Shown here in pieces: positions 36,491 through 50,180 of a DNA stretch of 64,000 nucleotides. The stretch is from Sphagnum magellanicum (Eukaryota; Streptophyta; Sphagnopsida; Sphagnales; Sphagnaceae), in contig CM038912.1 of NCBI GenBank assembly GCA_021904315.1, positions 3,249,061-3,313,060 of the forward strand, read 5' to 3'. The position numbers were made by a program, and so were the translations under genes. Under the pieces are notes generated by a model, which had not been told where the DNA came from, searched no databases, and was given only the letters and a program-made list of their open reading frames with translations. Position 1 is the first letter of the stretch; each line of letters starts with the position of its first letter.

Positions 36491-39400
36491 ATGGGTTACC
36501 TATTGTCAGGAACCATTTGATGGATGAGCACCATGGATGTGTTCCTATTGTTGGGAACCATTCAACGGATGAGCACAAATGGATGATGGGCTGGCCGCCT
36601 GGTGTGCCACCCAGTGCTTGAATGGAACTAGAGAAAACGTGTAGAGTGGACAATCTTATGAAAGTATTGGGAATTCATCCTTGCCAGTAAGGCTGGAGTT
36701 AAAGACTACTTATAACTATAATGGATAATCTTACGTGCCCGCCCGATCATTATTATTATTATTGCAACTGCAAGTTTTTCCCCCCCCCAACCCAACAGCC
36801 CGCAACTGGCTGGCTCTGCAAAGTTTGCTGCTATTGCTGCTGTAGCTGTTGTTGGTTGGGGGGGGGGGAGGCGGGAGGGCGAAGGGTGGCGTAAGTAAAA
36901 CGCACATTTGCTTTGTTGCAACAACAGCCAGAACTTGTTGTTTCAGCTACGAACGAACGATCAGGTGAGTGATGAAGAAGAAGAGGAAGAGGAGGATTAT
37001 TGTTTGACAGCTGGTTAGTTCATGTAGGTATATGAAATCATGATTCATCCCCAACCTGAACAAAGAAGAAGCTTCGTTAGACAACTTGCTTTATATTATG
37101 ACAAAAATGAACAGACAATAGGTATACAGACAACCCAGACAAAATGCACAACGCCCACCCCACCCCACCGCCCCCCTCCCCAGCACTAGGCTCCTGCAAC
37201 ACCGAAAGAAGAAACATGCATGCGACTCTCAACACACACATGAGCCTCATGTTCCATAATTATCTCCAGCCCCTCCCCCTCCCCCCTTTCGCAATTATCC
37301 GTAGCAACCAGCTGCCTGTGTGATTATTATTATTATATATACTACCCATTGCAAAACTCTGTCAACATGGTAAGTTACCCTACCCTCTGGCTACATCTCA
37401 ACTACATTGCTAACCGGCTAAAATAATGGCACCGTCAGTCTGAAATGTTTTTTCATCCAGGTAGGGTATTTACAAAGAGTAGCCCAAAAAATTACCAGCT
37501 ATTGGGTGAGGTTGTTGGCCAGTTATTGAATTTTTTTTCATTAACCACTGGGTAGGTTATTTTTATAGAAAAAGATTTGGGCGTCAGTTAGGTTATCAAT
37601 ATTAATATTTCTTTAAAATGAATGTCAATTATCTTACAAATATTTTTTGATAATAATCAGTGCATAAGAGTAGGATGTCAAATATTCAATTGATAACCAT
37701 CAATTAACTTGTCAATTATACACTAGTTCCAGGGTATTTAATATTTTTTTATATAATTAAATTTGTTCTCTATCATTAAAATGTTTACTGTTTTGAAATT
37801 GATAACCTACCTAGATGCTTACTAGGTCATCCAAGTAGGTTATAAGATTTTGGAATGTCAATACCAAATGGTTAGGTTATTAATCAATTATCAAAAATTC
37901 AATAACTGACTAGTTGATAACTAGGTTGATAATCAAGTTAAAACTCAATAATTGGCCAACACTAGTACTTACCCTATTATATAACCACCGTTATATCATG
38001 GTAAATTTTTTACGGATCCAACGTTGTTCATCACCCTCAGCTAATGTAATGTTGAGTTAGGGGGAAAGAACTTCAAACCGGGGGTATTGGGTTCCCGTTT
38101 ATCCAAAACTGAGGATGAAATCAAAAGTCGGGATAAACATTGCACATAAGAAAAAAAGGGGGGACCAAATTTGGTTTGGTTGCCTAAATTGATCCTCATA
38201 GGAGTTTCACCCCCAGTTTTTTATTTGTCACAGTCTGCACCTTCACTACTGCTACTGTGAGTATTGTTTAGTAAACCAAGTGTCTTGTCAGAATAAAATC
38301 CTCCCAATCTTCTGAACTAGTACCCAGTTTCAATCCCAGTTTCATTAAACTCTACACCCCAATTGGGGATAAAACAGGGATTACAGGGTGAAACTAGGAT
38401 CCAAATACAGAGTGACTTTGAGGACAACTTTAATGGTTTGCAAATTCTCCATGTCTGCTATTTTTATGTACTTTTGCAACACAGCCCTCATTGTTGGCTT
38501 AAGCAAAGTATTGTAGTACTCATTCTGATTCTTTATCTGGCTGGATTCAAACAAAGTTGGAAGAAAACTCATGACTCTTGCCTAGTGCTACCTTCTTTTG
38601 CTCTTCTTGTCTGTCTGTGTTCTCCATTTTCTGCCAAGCATCTATATCTCATCAGCAGAGAATTCTGGCTTGTGTCTAAGTTGTTGGACATGGAATCTAT
38701 AGCCTGCTGGTTTCATTTGGAAAAAAAAACTTTGTTGTAAAATTCTGCTATGGTATCACAGACAAAACAAACAAACAAACCCAATTCTTGGAATGCAGAG
38801 AGATCTGGCATAGTTCAAGGTACAAACACAGTAATACCTTGGCAACTTTGACACTGATTAATATTATTTGTAGCAAATGTTGAAATTTTCAAAAAAGTGT
38901 GTTTTTTTCTTTTTAACAAAGAGAAGAATTTGTGAAAGAAAATATATATATATATTTACAATATTCTTTTTCCAACCGAAATCTTCAAATTTGATTAATT
39001 ATTCGACAAACATGTGTCGAAACTGCGCATGTACTTCAATATTTCCTTTGTGTATGTGCCAAATGAAAAGGGGAGAAAGGACCTTGCAGCCATTTTGGTT
39101 GTTTGATTTTTTGCTTTTGAAACTCTCTTGTTTCAAGCAAATCAAGTGAGGATTCCTCTGAAAGATCCAGATAAGAGTTGCAGTGAATTGAATAATAACA
39201 ACCCTTCCACCAAGGAAGAGAGATTAAATAAAAAGTTGAACTTCACCATGTTTGATGAGTTTTTTTCAATTTTTTTCTGCTTCGGGCAACTCCAAGTCCA
39301 CCACTGAACATGAACATGAGTTGGGTTTGTAATTTGTACGACTTTCTGGCTTGTACAACTGAGATGCTGTGCTATTTTTTCTGCTTTGGGCAGCTCCGAG

Positions 39401-39734
39401 TCCACCACTGAACATGAGCTGGGCTTTGTAATCTGTACTACTTTCTGGCTTGTAGCAGTGAGATGTTGTGCTATTATTGTAAAGACGGCATCTCTAAAAG
39501 GCTGTCAAATTGAAAAGTTTTCTTGCCCAAGAACTTGGGATACTACTTTCAACAACACCCAGAAAGACTACAGACTTGCAATCAACAAAACAACGGCAGC
39601 TGGGGTGACTTCTGAAGTCATCCTGCAACTCGGGTATGTACTATGTACATGTACAGCTTTTTTTTTGCCCTTTTGTTCATGCAACAACTAACTACAAATG
39701 GAACTCAGAGTTGCCTAACATAGACCCACAGAGT
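36491..39734. other. Spacer without recognised genes
   Basis: The stretch contains an imperfect inverted repeat at 36783-36868 (poly-C/CCAACCCAACAGC against GCTGTTGTTGGTTGGGG), several C-rich tracts near 37150-37300, and AT-rich sequence. The open frame at 38363-38740 has no recognisable domain. Confidence 0.45.
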
Positions 39735-40447
39735 TTGTGCCCACGCCAAAAATGGTGACAAACAGTTTTGGAAATAAAAAGCTTCATGCAGCCAATGAGA
39801 AGGCTCAGCATGTAAGGTCCATTATTTTTTTCTTTTATGTACAGGGAAGGATTTTTTTTTGTTTTTTCCTTGTTCCCAATATGTTAAAAATATGTTCCCA
39901 GAAGGTCCCCAAGTTCCCAAGTTGTTTCCCCACCCCCCCCCCCACCCCCAAGACAAGACGTTCCCAATAGCACCTCAGATTTATCCCATTTAGTTTTGCT
40001 CAAAGTTCAACTCTCATGTATATGAACTGAAAAGGTGAGCTATAGGGGAGTAGATTTTATTCTATTTTGTGATGGGGTCCAAAGAGGTGCTTCTATTGGG
40101 GAGTGACCAATGTTCCAAAAAATTAGATGATGGGCCAATCAATATGGCTCCTCAAAAACAATAAAAAAAAGTTGTGAGCCTGGCCATGAACTAATTAATA
40201 TGAATCACACTATTTTCCAATCACTTGCGAAAGTGAGCATGCGTTCTGATCCCACCCCTTCTACTAGAGTAGCTACTTTGCTTGGTGACATTTTCCACAA
40301 AGGAAAAAAAAACCCTGGGCCCTCTTGGGTGCATACTTGAGCCATCTCATTGGCTATGTGAAATGTTTATTCCTAAACCTGATCATCACCATTTTTGACC
40401 TGGGTTACGTGACCCCTTTCTAAGAGTGTGGGTATACTTATTGCTCC
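39735..40447. mobile_element. Foldback/MITE-like element, copy 2 (about 710 bp)
   Basis: The left end (GCCAAAAATGGTGACAAACA, then GCAGCCAATGAGAAGGCTC) is the approximate complement of the right end (GAGCCATCTCATTGGCTATG, then CATCACCATTTTTGACCTGG). The two form diverged terminal inverted repeats of roughly 90 bp. The middle shares GGGAACTTG-type blocks with the element at 36036-36490, in the opposite orientation. Confidence 0.6.
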
Positions 40448-40517
40448 CAAAATTCAGCACCTTACTATTTTGCAAGGGGATGATTTTGTTTCCCCCCCTT
40501 TAAAAATGCAGAAAAGA

Positions 40518-40822
40518 ATTGGAAATGGGTGGAAGAAGGAAAGCCCTTTGGAATTTTCATTTGAATTAAATTGGGGAAAATGGTGGGTGGAAGAAGGAAA
40601 GCCCTTTGGAATTTTCATTTAAATTAAATTGGGGAAAATGGTGGGTGGAAGAAGGAAAGCCCTTTGGAATTTTCATTTGAATTAAATTGGGGAAAATGGT
40701 GGGTGGAAGACGGAAAGCCCTTTGGAATTTTCATTTGAATTAAATTGGGGAAAATGATGGGTGGAAGAAGGAAAGCCCTTTGGAATTTTCATTTGAACTA
40801 AATTGGGGAAAATGGTGGGCGG
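40518..40822. repeat. 58-bp tandem repeat, about five copies
   Basis: Units starting ATTGGGGAAAATGGTGGGTG lie at 40570, 40628, 40686, 40744 and 40802 (the last partial), with a truncated unit at 40518. Copies are nearly identical, so the array is recent. Confidence 0.92.
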
Positions 40823-43485
40823 AAGGGCAGGGAGGAGGGAAAGAGAAGTTTTTTTGCAACCTGTCCTGACAATTGGATGATCAGCTTTTACATTAATAGT
40901 TGCATGTGAAGTAAGCTCTTCTTGGCCAGATTTGTAAGTATGTGGGTGGGCGCTTGATTGACATGCAAAAGGGATTTTTGTGTCGCCTTTTATGGTGTCT
41001 TCTTGATCTTTGTTTGAGAATGGAGTGAGTGTTTGAAGTTTGAACTCCGTGACTAAGTGTATCATTTCCATAAGAATCATGACGAGGAAAGCAAGCTGTG
41101 TCTGTCTTACAGCTTTGAAAAACTTGTCAATTACTTAATGATTCATTCAAGAACCCATTCAAGCTATTACCAACCCATTCTCAATTGGAAAAAGATTTGG
41201 ACATAAAAGTTTGGTTGAAAGTTGAGACAAGATTTGGATAGATCTTGTTTTTGGATTCACAAGCATGAATTTTACTTTGCCATTCCAAGTGGTTAGAAGC
41301 TTTATATTATCATTCTCATTGTTTTGTATTTTTAAGTATGCACAAACTCAATTAGGTAGTAACTCCAAGTTATTTGTTGCATGTGTTGTTTTCCATGCTC
41401 ATTCACAATAGTTTCAAAATAAACCTTGATTAAAAGTCTTGCCCAATTATTCTAAACTTATAACATCACTATTACTGAAATTTTTGGAAAATAATGTTAT
41501 TCATAATGATGAATTAATTAACATGCGGCCGATGCGATGGATATTTTGGAGGTCAGAATTTAGTTGCCCTTAAACTAAGGTGGGTATAACACTAGATCCA
41601 ACCCAAAGGGCCTTTACCTCTTTGTTGATGGGTATCCAGCAAATATCACTATTCCATGTACTTAGTTTCTGGATATGCTCCCAACTACCAAATTCAAGTT
41701 GAGTCAAACATTTTTATGTTCGCAAATTTCAAGATATAAAATATGTAAAGTGGTTTTCCGGTTTTCATTTGCCAAATTTTGAAAATTATGAAATTAAAAA
41801 CACCAGATTTCTATGTGATGTTCTAGTAGATAGCCAAAATAATGAAAGAAGGATGTTCAAACTTTTTTTTACCAAAGTCCATTTTGACTACATCACAAAA
41901 GTGGGTGTAAAAAACACTAGTTGAATCACACCCAAAGTTGGAGGATTATATGGAAAAGTTAAGTTTTAGAAATTGGCATATTTGAAGCATATTTATCATT
42001 TTCAAAACCAACAATTGAAAACCAACAAGGACAAAGAAGGTTTGCCCACAATTCTTCTATGGACTTTTAGTGCAATCTCCATTTGGGAGATAGATTTCAT
42101 GCTTGAAATAGCTTGGGGATATTCTCCGATTTAATATAGATTCATAGCTAATGTTAAGTTGATGTTAAGAGAGGCAATTCTTTTTTTGCATTCAGATGAA
42201 GACTATTAGCTAACATGAAATCTTAGATGACACATGATGTTAAGTGGGTGTTAAGTGAACGTGAACTTGACATTAATTCTTTTGAAAACATAGATCTTGA
42301 AATAAACAAACAATGTTTGGTAACAGCCCATAAAGGGGGTTATTAAGTCAATGTTACGTTAATAATGTGTTTTTCCATGGTTTTGCTAGGTGTGAATGAG
42401 TAAAAAAATTAATTAATTAATTTGTAAGTCAATGTTAATTAACATGGGTCATTTTTTTTTTAATGATGTTATTTAAATGTTAGCTTACTTAGCACCATAG
42501 AACTTAGCACTAGGCTTGATTGTAGCTTAAGATTGTTTCATTACAAAATTTAAAATACAAATCACAATACAAGGTGTGATGTTTGTTAGGCCTCCCATAA
42601 TTTCAAGCCCTAGTGTTACACTCATATTTGAAAGTTCATAGTTTTCTTTAAATGATTTAGTTACTTTGATTTATAGGTTTCCTTTTTTTTAACATAAGTT
42701 TACTATAATGATTAATATTAATATGGATTTTTTCTTCCACTTCATGTTTTTAATATTCTTTTTCAATCATAGTTATGTCTAAATAGGAAAGTTGTTACTT
42801 GTTTATAACACCTTAAGCCTTATTAAATCATAACATTAACTTCACACCATTCCTCATATTGATAATACAAACATATTATTCCTAAATAAGTTTTTTCTAA
42901 TTCTTCAATTTTATGTGCACTATAAACTTTTTAAGATACTTCATTTTAGAACATGCATGTAAAATAAAATAAATTTTGATATTCATGTGTCATGTATAAT
43001 ATGTTTATCAAGTCATGTGATTGAAATTTATTTATTTATTTATTTTATCATGAGAAACAAAGTCCACGATCATATTTATAATATGTAACAAAAACATATT
43101 TACAAATTTAAGTGTCTAAAGATACATTGTAACTATTTATAATTGCAAAACAAATTATGCATTACATTGCACATGTACATTACCACATATATTTGAATCC
43201 AAACCATAAAAAATTCAATACAATTATTCGATAACTTTTGATGTCATCAATTGCAAAATATAATGATTATAATGTCCATTTTTGTCCAACGCATTGTACT
43301 TTTACCCTTTTTTCTTCTATTCACATGCAAATTTTTAAATCAATTACACATCCTCCTCCAATTCCCCCATTGAGCTCCCCAACTATATTTTGTTAATTGC
43401 CAAATTCTTGAAGGTGGAATATCATGAGTGATGGCATGTAGATGAAATGGCATGCATTTTAATATGAACAAGTGTGTTCAAATTC

Positions 43486-43526
<41 letters not shown>

Positions 43527-44078
43527 GACAACCATCATTGGAGCTAGTTTAGGGGGGAGCAATTTTAGGTTATCATAAATTGTCTTTTGGAATGACAAAT
43601 CCAAGAGATCATTGTGCATTGAAACCATTTCAATTTTTTCTTTCCATATCATCATCACATGCAAAAAAAATGTTTTTTTCCTCCAACACAAAATTGCCAC
43701 ACAATATAAATATTTAACAACAAAAACAAACATAAAATTGTCTTGTAAAATGAATATCATGCAACACAAAACACAAATTAATATCTTTTATGATGCTCAA
43801 AACAACAAATAAACTCAAAATTTTGTTTGCAAAATCATAAAAACAATGCAAAACACAAAATTGTCTTACAACATTAATATCAAATAACACAAAAACATAG
43901 ATTGTGGAATGTAACATGGATATCAAACAACACACAATTTACACAACAAATTATAATGAATTTTTTGATTGTATAATCTCATAAAATTATTGTCAAAATG
44001 TGATGAATGAACATATATACACAATTTTGTCATGACATATTTGATGAGATAACTTCACAAATTGTCAAAACATGATGG

Positions 44079-44113
<35 letters not shown>

Positions 44114-47100
44114 TTTCATGACAAATTTGATCCCATAATTTCACAAATTGTTAAAACACTATGAGTAAACACAAGCACAAAACTTGTCATGACATGATTA
44201 TAAACATGTGCAAAATTGTCACAACACAAAATCATGATGTACAAACATTGTAAATATAAAATTGTCATGACATTATCAAAGAACAAGAAAAAAATTGTCA
44301 TTGAAATAATAAAAAAGTATTCATAACATCATGATGGGTAAACACAAATTGTGATGTTCAACATGATTTTTAACATCATAAATTCCCACATTTTTTTTTC
44401 GATATTAACCAACTTCATGATTTTAAAATTGTAAGTTTGACACCCACCATACAAATACCCACCTCACAAATTGTAAAGAGGAAAATTGATAATTAATTGA
44501 AATTTGAAATCTATATTAATGGAAGTGAAAATGATTTCATGAAAAATTTATATGATCATGGAATTTTGTTTTGATATCATAGGATTCAAGGAGCAAATGA
44601 AAATATATTAATATGATCTTATGTCAATTTGTCGCTAGTAATGTGGAACAACACAAAACCCAAGTTGTTATATAGTTGAATGTGGAATAGAATGCTTGAA
44701 CCCCAAAAAAAGGTAATTTGATTTTGAATGGTTAACCAAACATGGGTTTCATGCTTCTTTACATTACCAATGATGATTGATTGATGTAAGGTTATAACAT
44801 TATATTATAATTTTCATTTGTTTCTTGAATCTTAATATGCCAAAAGATCATATAAAATTTGAATTTTCAATGAAATCATTTCCACTTCTATTAATTTGAA
44901 ACATGAAATTCAATCTTCACCTATTGAAAATATTTATCAAAAAAAATTTAATCAATTATACCAAGAAATTCATGTGAAATCATATTAATTTCAAATATTT
45001 AAAGTGGATTAATTTTATTCAATGTGACCTCTTGTTGCTTGGGAAAACAAAAACATTCAATTTTCACATGTGACAATTGAAATGTGAAAATATGAAATAT
45101 ATATATGAAAAGGTTTCCGTATGTTTGCAATCAATTCCACATATATTAAGGCATCCAAAAGGATGACTTCTTGAACCTAAAGCTTGTCTACCTAATGCAC
45201 TATTGTCACTTGAATAAAAGCCTACATATTAAAATCTCCACATATGGAGGCAAAATATATGCCATTAAAAAAAGTTCTATTACCTCAAAGTGTACCAAAT
45301 ATCTTTAATTTTAGGTATTTTTCATTATAAGTAAGTAAAATAATAATTTATGTCTATAAATAAAATGCCATTTTTAGCATTTAAAGTTTTTTTCTTACAT
45401 AACTAAAAGCAATTTTCTTGAAATAGCATTGTCCAATGATTCCAATAAGTAAAGTAATGAAAGCAAAAAAAAGACGTATAAGATGTTTGGGATATTTAAA
45501 AAGAGATATTTTCATATGCAAAATGCTTGCATGGAAGTTAATTTTTTATGAAAGAAATCTAACTTGATTAGTTGGACATCTTAATAATGTCAACCTTAGA
45601 TCTTACATAGTAAGGTAAACAAAGAAATATTAGTGTTAGTCATGTGGAAACCTTGTGAAAAATTTATGAAGTGATTGGAGAGGATGTCACATACTCACAA
45701 TTTTTATTTTCTAAAATTATGATTCAAATTAGCGAAAAATAAAAGTAAAACATAGTTCTCATCATTCAACATCCTATTAGAAAACTTTTCATACAATTTT
45801 TTCAATTTCCTTGGTAGCTTGGTAGAAAAAGAATTTGACCCCACATGTATCATAGTGTTTTCCAAAACTATGAATGATTCAAAATGCCACCATAGTGTTT
45901 TCCAAAACATGCTTCACAAACCAATGTATGATTAAAAATGTCACCTTTAGTTTGCAACCAATGTTAAGACAAGACAAGAAAAACAAGTTGTGCATGATGC
46001 CAAGGCAACATGGTTCAACCACATTCCTAAGATGAGTTAGGAATATGTGTGAGAGTCTAAAGGACAAACCCTCGACATTCCTAACTTCATTCTCCCATTG
46101 GAAGTTAGGATTATCACAAATTTTTAATTTTTGAGGTAGGATATGGGGAGCAAACCTTGTTGGAATTAACTACTCCTTAAATCATTGGAGAGATTTTGAA
46201 AAAGATTACAACAAGATGGGCTGGTGTGCCCAAAATAAAGTCATTTCCTAAGTTGTCAAAACCTTTGATAGATTGGGATAAAAACGTCCAAAATGTTTCC
46301 GAATATCAAATGTCTCATTCATCTAAAGTGCAATTAAAAAGAACAAGTATTATTCAAATTGGGAGCTTGATACACATTTGGAAAGATCTTTTCAAGGGCC
46401 ATAAGAAACTAGGGTTGCATGTTTGATTAAGTTTTTTTTGTTTTTAGAATTATGGTCATTTGAAGTTTCAAAACAAAGTTGTCTCAAAATTGGGAATGTG
46501 TCTTGGATTCAAGAATATGCCACTTTGACGGAGGTCCCACAATGTCCTAACAAAACAAATAAATTTACTAGAAATTTTTTGGCATAAGGTTAAAAAATCA
46601 AAGAGTGTATAAAATGAAACCATTTTTGAAGGGTCAAAAAAAGGAAAAATCACTAGATTCCTATATTTAAATATAAAAAATAACATATAAAAAGAAAATT
46701 AAAAAATTATGCTTCATATCTAGTTTATAGTCAGCTTTGGTTAAATTTCATATGGATGATCACCACTTTTTTTACATCTTATGATGGACCACTGGCACTT
46801 TAGTTACAAAACAAAATTTCAAAAGGGACAATGGTACAAAATATACCATAAGGAAGAAGGTGGTCTCTCCTTCAGTTTGAGCCACAACGAGTGAATGCAA
46901 ATCCATAGTTATCCCATGTCCCAACTCTAACTCCAATTGCATTAGCTTTTCTTTTTGGTTTGGCTAATTGATGTTGATCAAGAGATGAAGGTGAAGTACC
47001 ACATCCTAATCTCATCCCAAAGCTCCCATGCAACCCTCTTGTCACAACATGCGGAGTTAGGAATAAACCCAAAATCAAAGTGTCTTTTGTGAGGCATTGT

Positions 47101-48508
47101 GTTTAGAACTATCTTCACTACCATTTGGCAAGGTTTTGGGGGCAAGTCACAACAATCTTCATAGAACAATGCATTATTAAAAACCTCTTCACATGGTAAC
47201 ATCCAAACCAACATTTTCCTCAAACACATAAGTTGGTGCTTTCATTAATCAATATTACAAGCAAAGTAAAATTCACTTAAAATCAGCCTCTTTTTTATTG
47301 GAAAAATCTTGCCAAAAAGAGATTTATAAATTTATAAAATGAAATGATTTCGGAAGGTTTCAATCATCAAAAGTGAGGGGGGGAAAAAATCCAGATTTTT
47401 TTAATTTGGTTCTTAACGTGTAGCCATAAAAATACAAGGTGGATTAAAGATTTTATTTTTATATTTGGTTTATAGCTAGATGTGGCTAAATCTTTGCGAG
47501 GATGATTGCCAGTGTTTCTACATCTTCCTATGGATCATTGCCACTTAGGCCATAAAAAAATATTATTAAATAAAAAATTGCTTGAAATAGGTCTTATATG
47601 ACTTTTAATTATAATTATTGGTCATTAAAAAAAAAAATGTATGTCCTTTTTTGTTATGTCCATTTTTATCTTTGTCATGCATTGCCATTAAAAACATTAC
47701 ATGCTTATGGCAAATCATTTTATGTGTGCTTCTTTTAGGCTAGAAGAACTACATCCTAACCAACCTTTTTTTTTCTGCGGCATATTCCTTTTGGAGGCGG
47801 AATCATCAAATTTCAGGACAAAAAAATTTGGAATTTTTTTTACACCAAATTTCTACTTAGATTTTAGAGGGGGCTCATTTTTTGTACTAGCATTTTGAAT
47901 TTTCAGACAGACAATATAAAGATGTCACCATTTAATGCAAAATCCCTCCTGGGATGTGTAAATATGATACAACATTAGAAATTTGAAAAAATAAAAACAA
48001 GCACTTGTATGTTATGTTATGTTCAAGCTCCTTTGGTGCCACAAACCATCCCACAAACAAATCTCTATATTCAAATACCTACTTGGAAGGAGGGTTTTTT
48101 TGGTTCAATTTTGTTATGTAGCCCCACACTGGCTATCATCAATAAGTGAGATTAGCCAAATTTGGCTATAGGTCAAAGAGGAAAGTAAAATTTTAAAAAG
48201 AATCGTGCTATATTATGGCAACTGTTGGAACCTATTGTCTAAACATGGCAATTTCAACACAAAACAAATCCTTGCAATCTTGCAACTTTGGTGCATTTTT
48301 TTTACAAAAATCCTAAGTGTGGTCGCACTGGATAATTTTTTATCACAAAGTGGTGAAAATGTGCCAAAAGAGCAAACATTGCAAGTTGGAAGTTAATAAC
48401 TTGCAAAACATGAAGAAGGCCTTTGAGGTTCAAAGCTTAGGTGGCCAATGTTTACATCCAGGCATGATACCTTGAGGGAAGCAAATGAACTAACAAGGTT
48501 GGGAACTA
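40823..48508. other. Long AT-rich gene-poor spacer
   Basis: No gene was recognised. It holds a (TA)n tract at 43492-43523 and a (CA)n tract at 44085-44111. A region at about 43690-44350 has loosely repeated ACAAAATTGTC and AACACAAA motifs that looks like a decayed satellite. The block near 42110-42400 has several TTAATGTTAAGT-type motifs related in style to the MITEs at 22 kb. Open frames at 46196-46426 and 46872-47229 show no recognisable domain. Confidence 0.5.
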
Positions 48509-50180
48509 CACGGTGTATAAGTAGTGAAAACTCATAGAATTCTCAAAGTGATGGAAATGATAAATTGCTTCCCTCATTGCTGTGATTGCTCTACCAACTA
48601 TAATTCCTTGCAAATCACTTTGTGAAACTGTGTGGCAAAATGCAACAAATCTGCAGATTCTTGATGATGCACAGTGGGGCACCAGGAAAATGTGTTGTGA
48701 TGAGAGACCCAATGCATTGGCTATTGTTGTGGTTCTTGCTATGATGACACAAATGAATCAAATTTTCTTCATGAAATCATCTACTTACAACATTATGCAT
48801 GTCAAATCTTAGTATCCTGCACATACCCAACACCTGTCATTTGCCCCTGGCAACAATCTCTTTCAGTATGGCCCAGTTTCAACATTTTGAGGATGATGAT
48901 GGTTTGATCATCTACTACAAAAGGTTTGGAACTGATCCTTGTTCAATTTAACAAATGTGCAACCTAGCTGTTTCTCCACACGCTTTTTTCTTTCTCTGCT
49001 GTTGCATATTTTCACTGAAATCCTAGTATTGCACTTGCCAGCAGTGGCATAGATTTTTGCAGCAAATATATAACCAGCTGAATTTCCAGGATCCATCTTG
49101 ATAACTTGTTTTCCCCCAGCACACTCTCCCATTTCCACATCACCATGAATTCTGCAAGCACCACCAGGCAAGCCCATCATCATCCACACAATAGCACTCT
49201 TGCTTCACATGAGACGGTATTGACGGAAATCCTCTGGCTAGTGCAGCTGAGGAGAAGATCAACCATGCAAGAAAGAAGCATCTAGTGCTGCTCCACTCTT
49301 GCAGAAATGGTGTAAACACAAAGACAGGAATCAAAGTAACTCAGGACTTCTTCCACTAAGCCCACATGGCTGGCTACAAGCTGACAAGAAATCCAATGTC
49401 CATCTATCTATCTTGACACCTTTCACATGCCCCCCCCGCCCCCAACAGATTGACATTGCATGACTCAGGTGGCATCTTGTCAAACACTCTCAAAACATCC
49501 TTCTCCATGCTCCCACAACTGGCAATTACATATCAACAAGACTACTGCCCACAAAGATGTCAGATGCTTAACCACCTTGAGTGATCTGCTCATGAGGACA
49601 CTTGGACTGTTGGCATGCTAGTAGTACACTGGCACAGACATCTTTAGTGATGGGGTCTAGCCGCACACCTACATTCCACTTGCATTTGTCAAAACAGTTC
49701 CAATTCCTTCTGTTGTTGGCCAAATTTTTCACATGTCCCAACATCATAGTAGTCCAAGAGATAACATTGAGTAATCGCCATTTTAAAGAACACTCCCCAA
49801 GCATTATGCATTCCTGCACATTCGGGATACATGTCAAGAAGGCTACAGTTGCCCACAAATCCATCAGACTTGTGACCACTTTGAATCATCTGTTCAGGGA
49901 TGACATGCCTGACACCTTGATACGTATGTTGGCACACAAAGCATTCAGGAAGTCCAAGAAAGTGACAGTATCTGGCCGCTGCACATGACCTTCTTCCAGC
50001 TGCAATTCTTGAGATAGTTCCAGTGCCTTCTCTTGCCAATTTACTTGTGCAAATACCACGGCATTCCAACAAAATAGATCATATTTGTGGTGTTGTGTGC
50101 TCATCTCATTGAACACTCTCCAGACATCAAGCTATATGATACCACATTTGAGAACATACATGTCAACAATGAAGGCTGCT
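48509..50180 (-). pseudogene. PPR-DYW organelle RNA-editing factor, decayed
   Basis: The whole C-terminal half of a plant PLS-type PPR protein can be followed on the - strand through several frames. PPR repeats come first, at 50180-49390 (FIVDMYVLKCGII, YDLFCWNAVV, RPDTVTFLDFLNAL, KSDGFVGN, LLDMYPECAGMHNAW, NVISWTTMM, FDKMPPESCNVN). The E domain follows at about 49240-48905 (ACRIHGDVEMGE, KMDPGNSAGYIFAAKIYATA, EKQLGCTFVKLN), and the DYW domain at about 48780-48509 (IANALGL, FCHTVSQSDLQGIIVGRAIT, FHHFENS). The final DYW tripeptide is lost and stops and frameshifts are frequent, so it is not functional. DYW proteins specify C-to-U editing sites in chloroplast or mitochondrial transcripts. Its presence implies an ancestor with organelle RNA editing. 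Confidence 0.85.

Noticed and set aside
34437-40822. Tandem repeats considered as CRISPR-like arrays
   Set aside because: Units are directly adjacent without spacers, and the genome is a plant nuclear one.
43485-43935. Open frames around the (TA)n tract
   Set aside because: They encode the microsatellite and Asn/Lys/Ile-rich sequence typical of AT-rich non-coding DNA.
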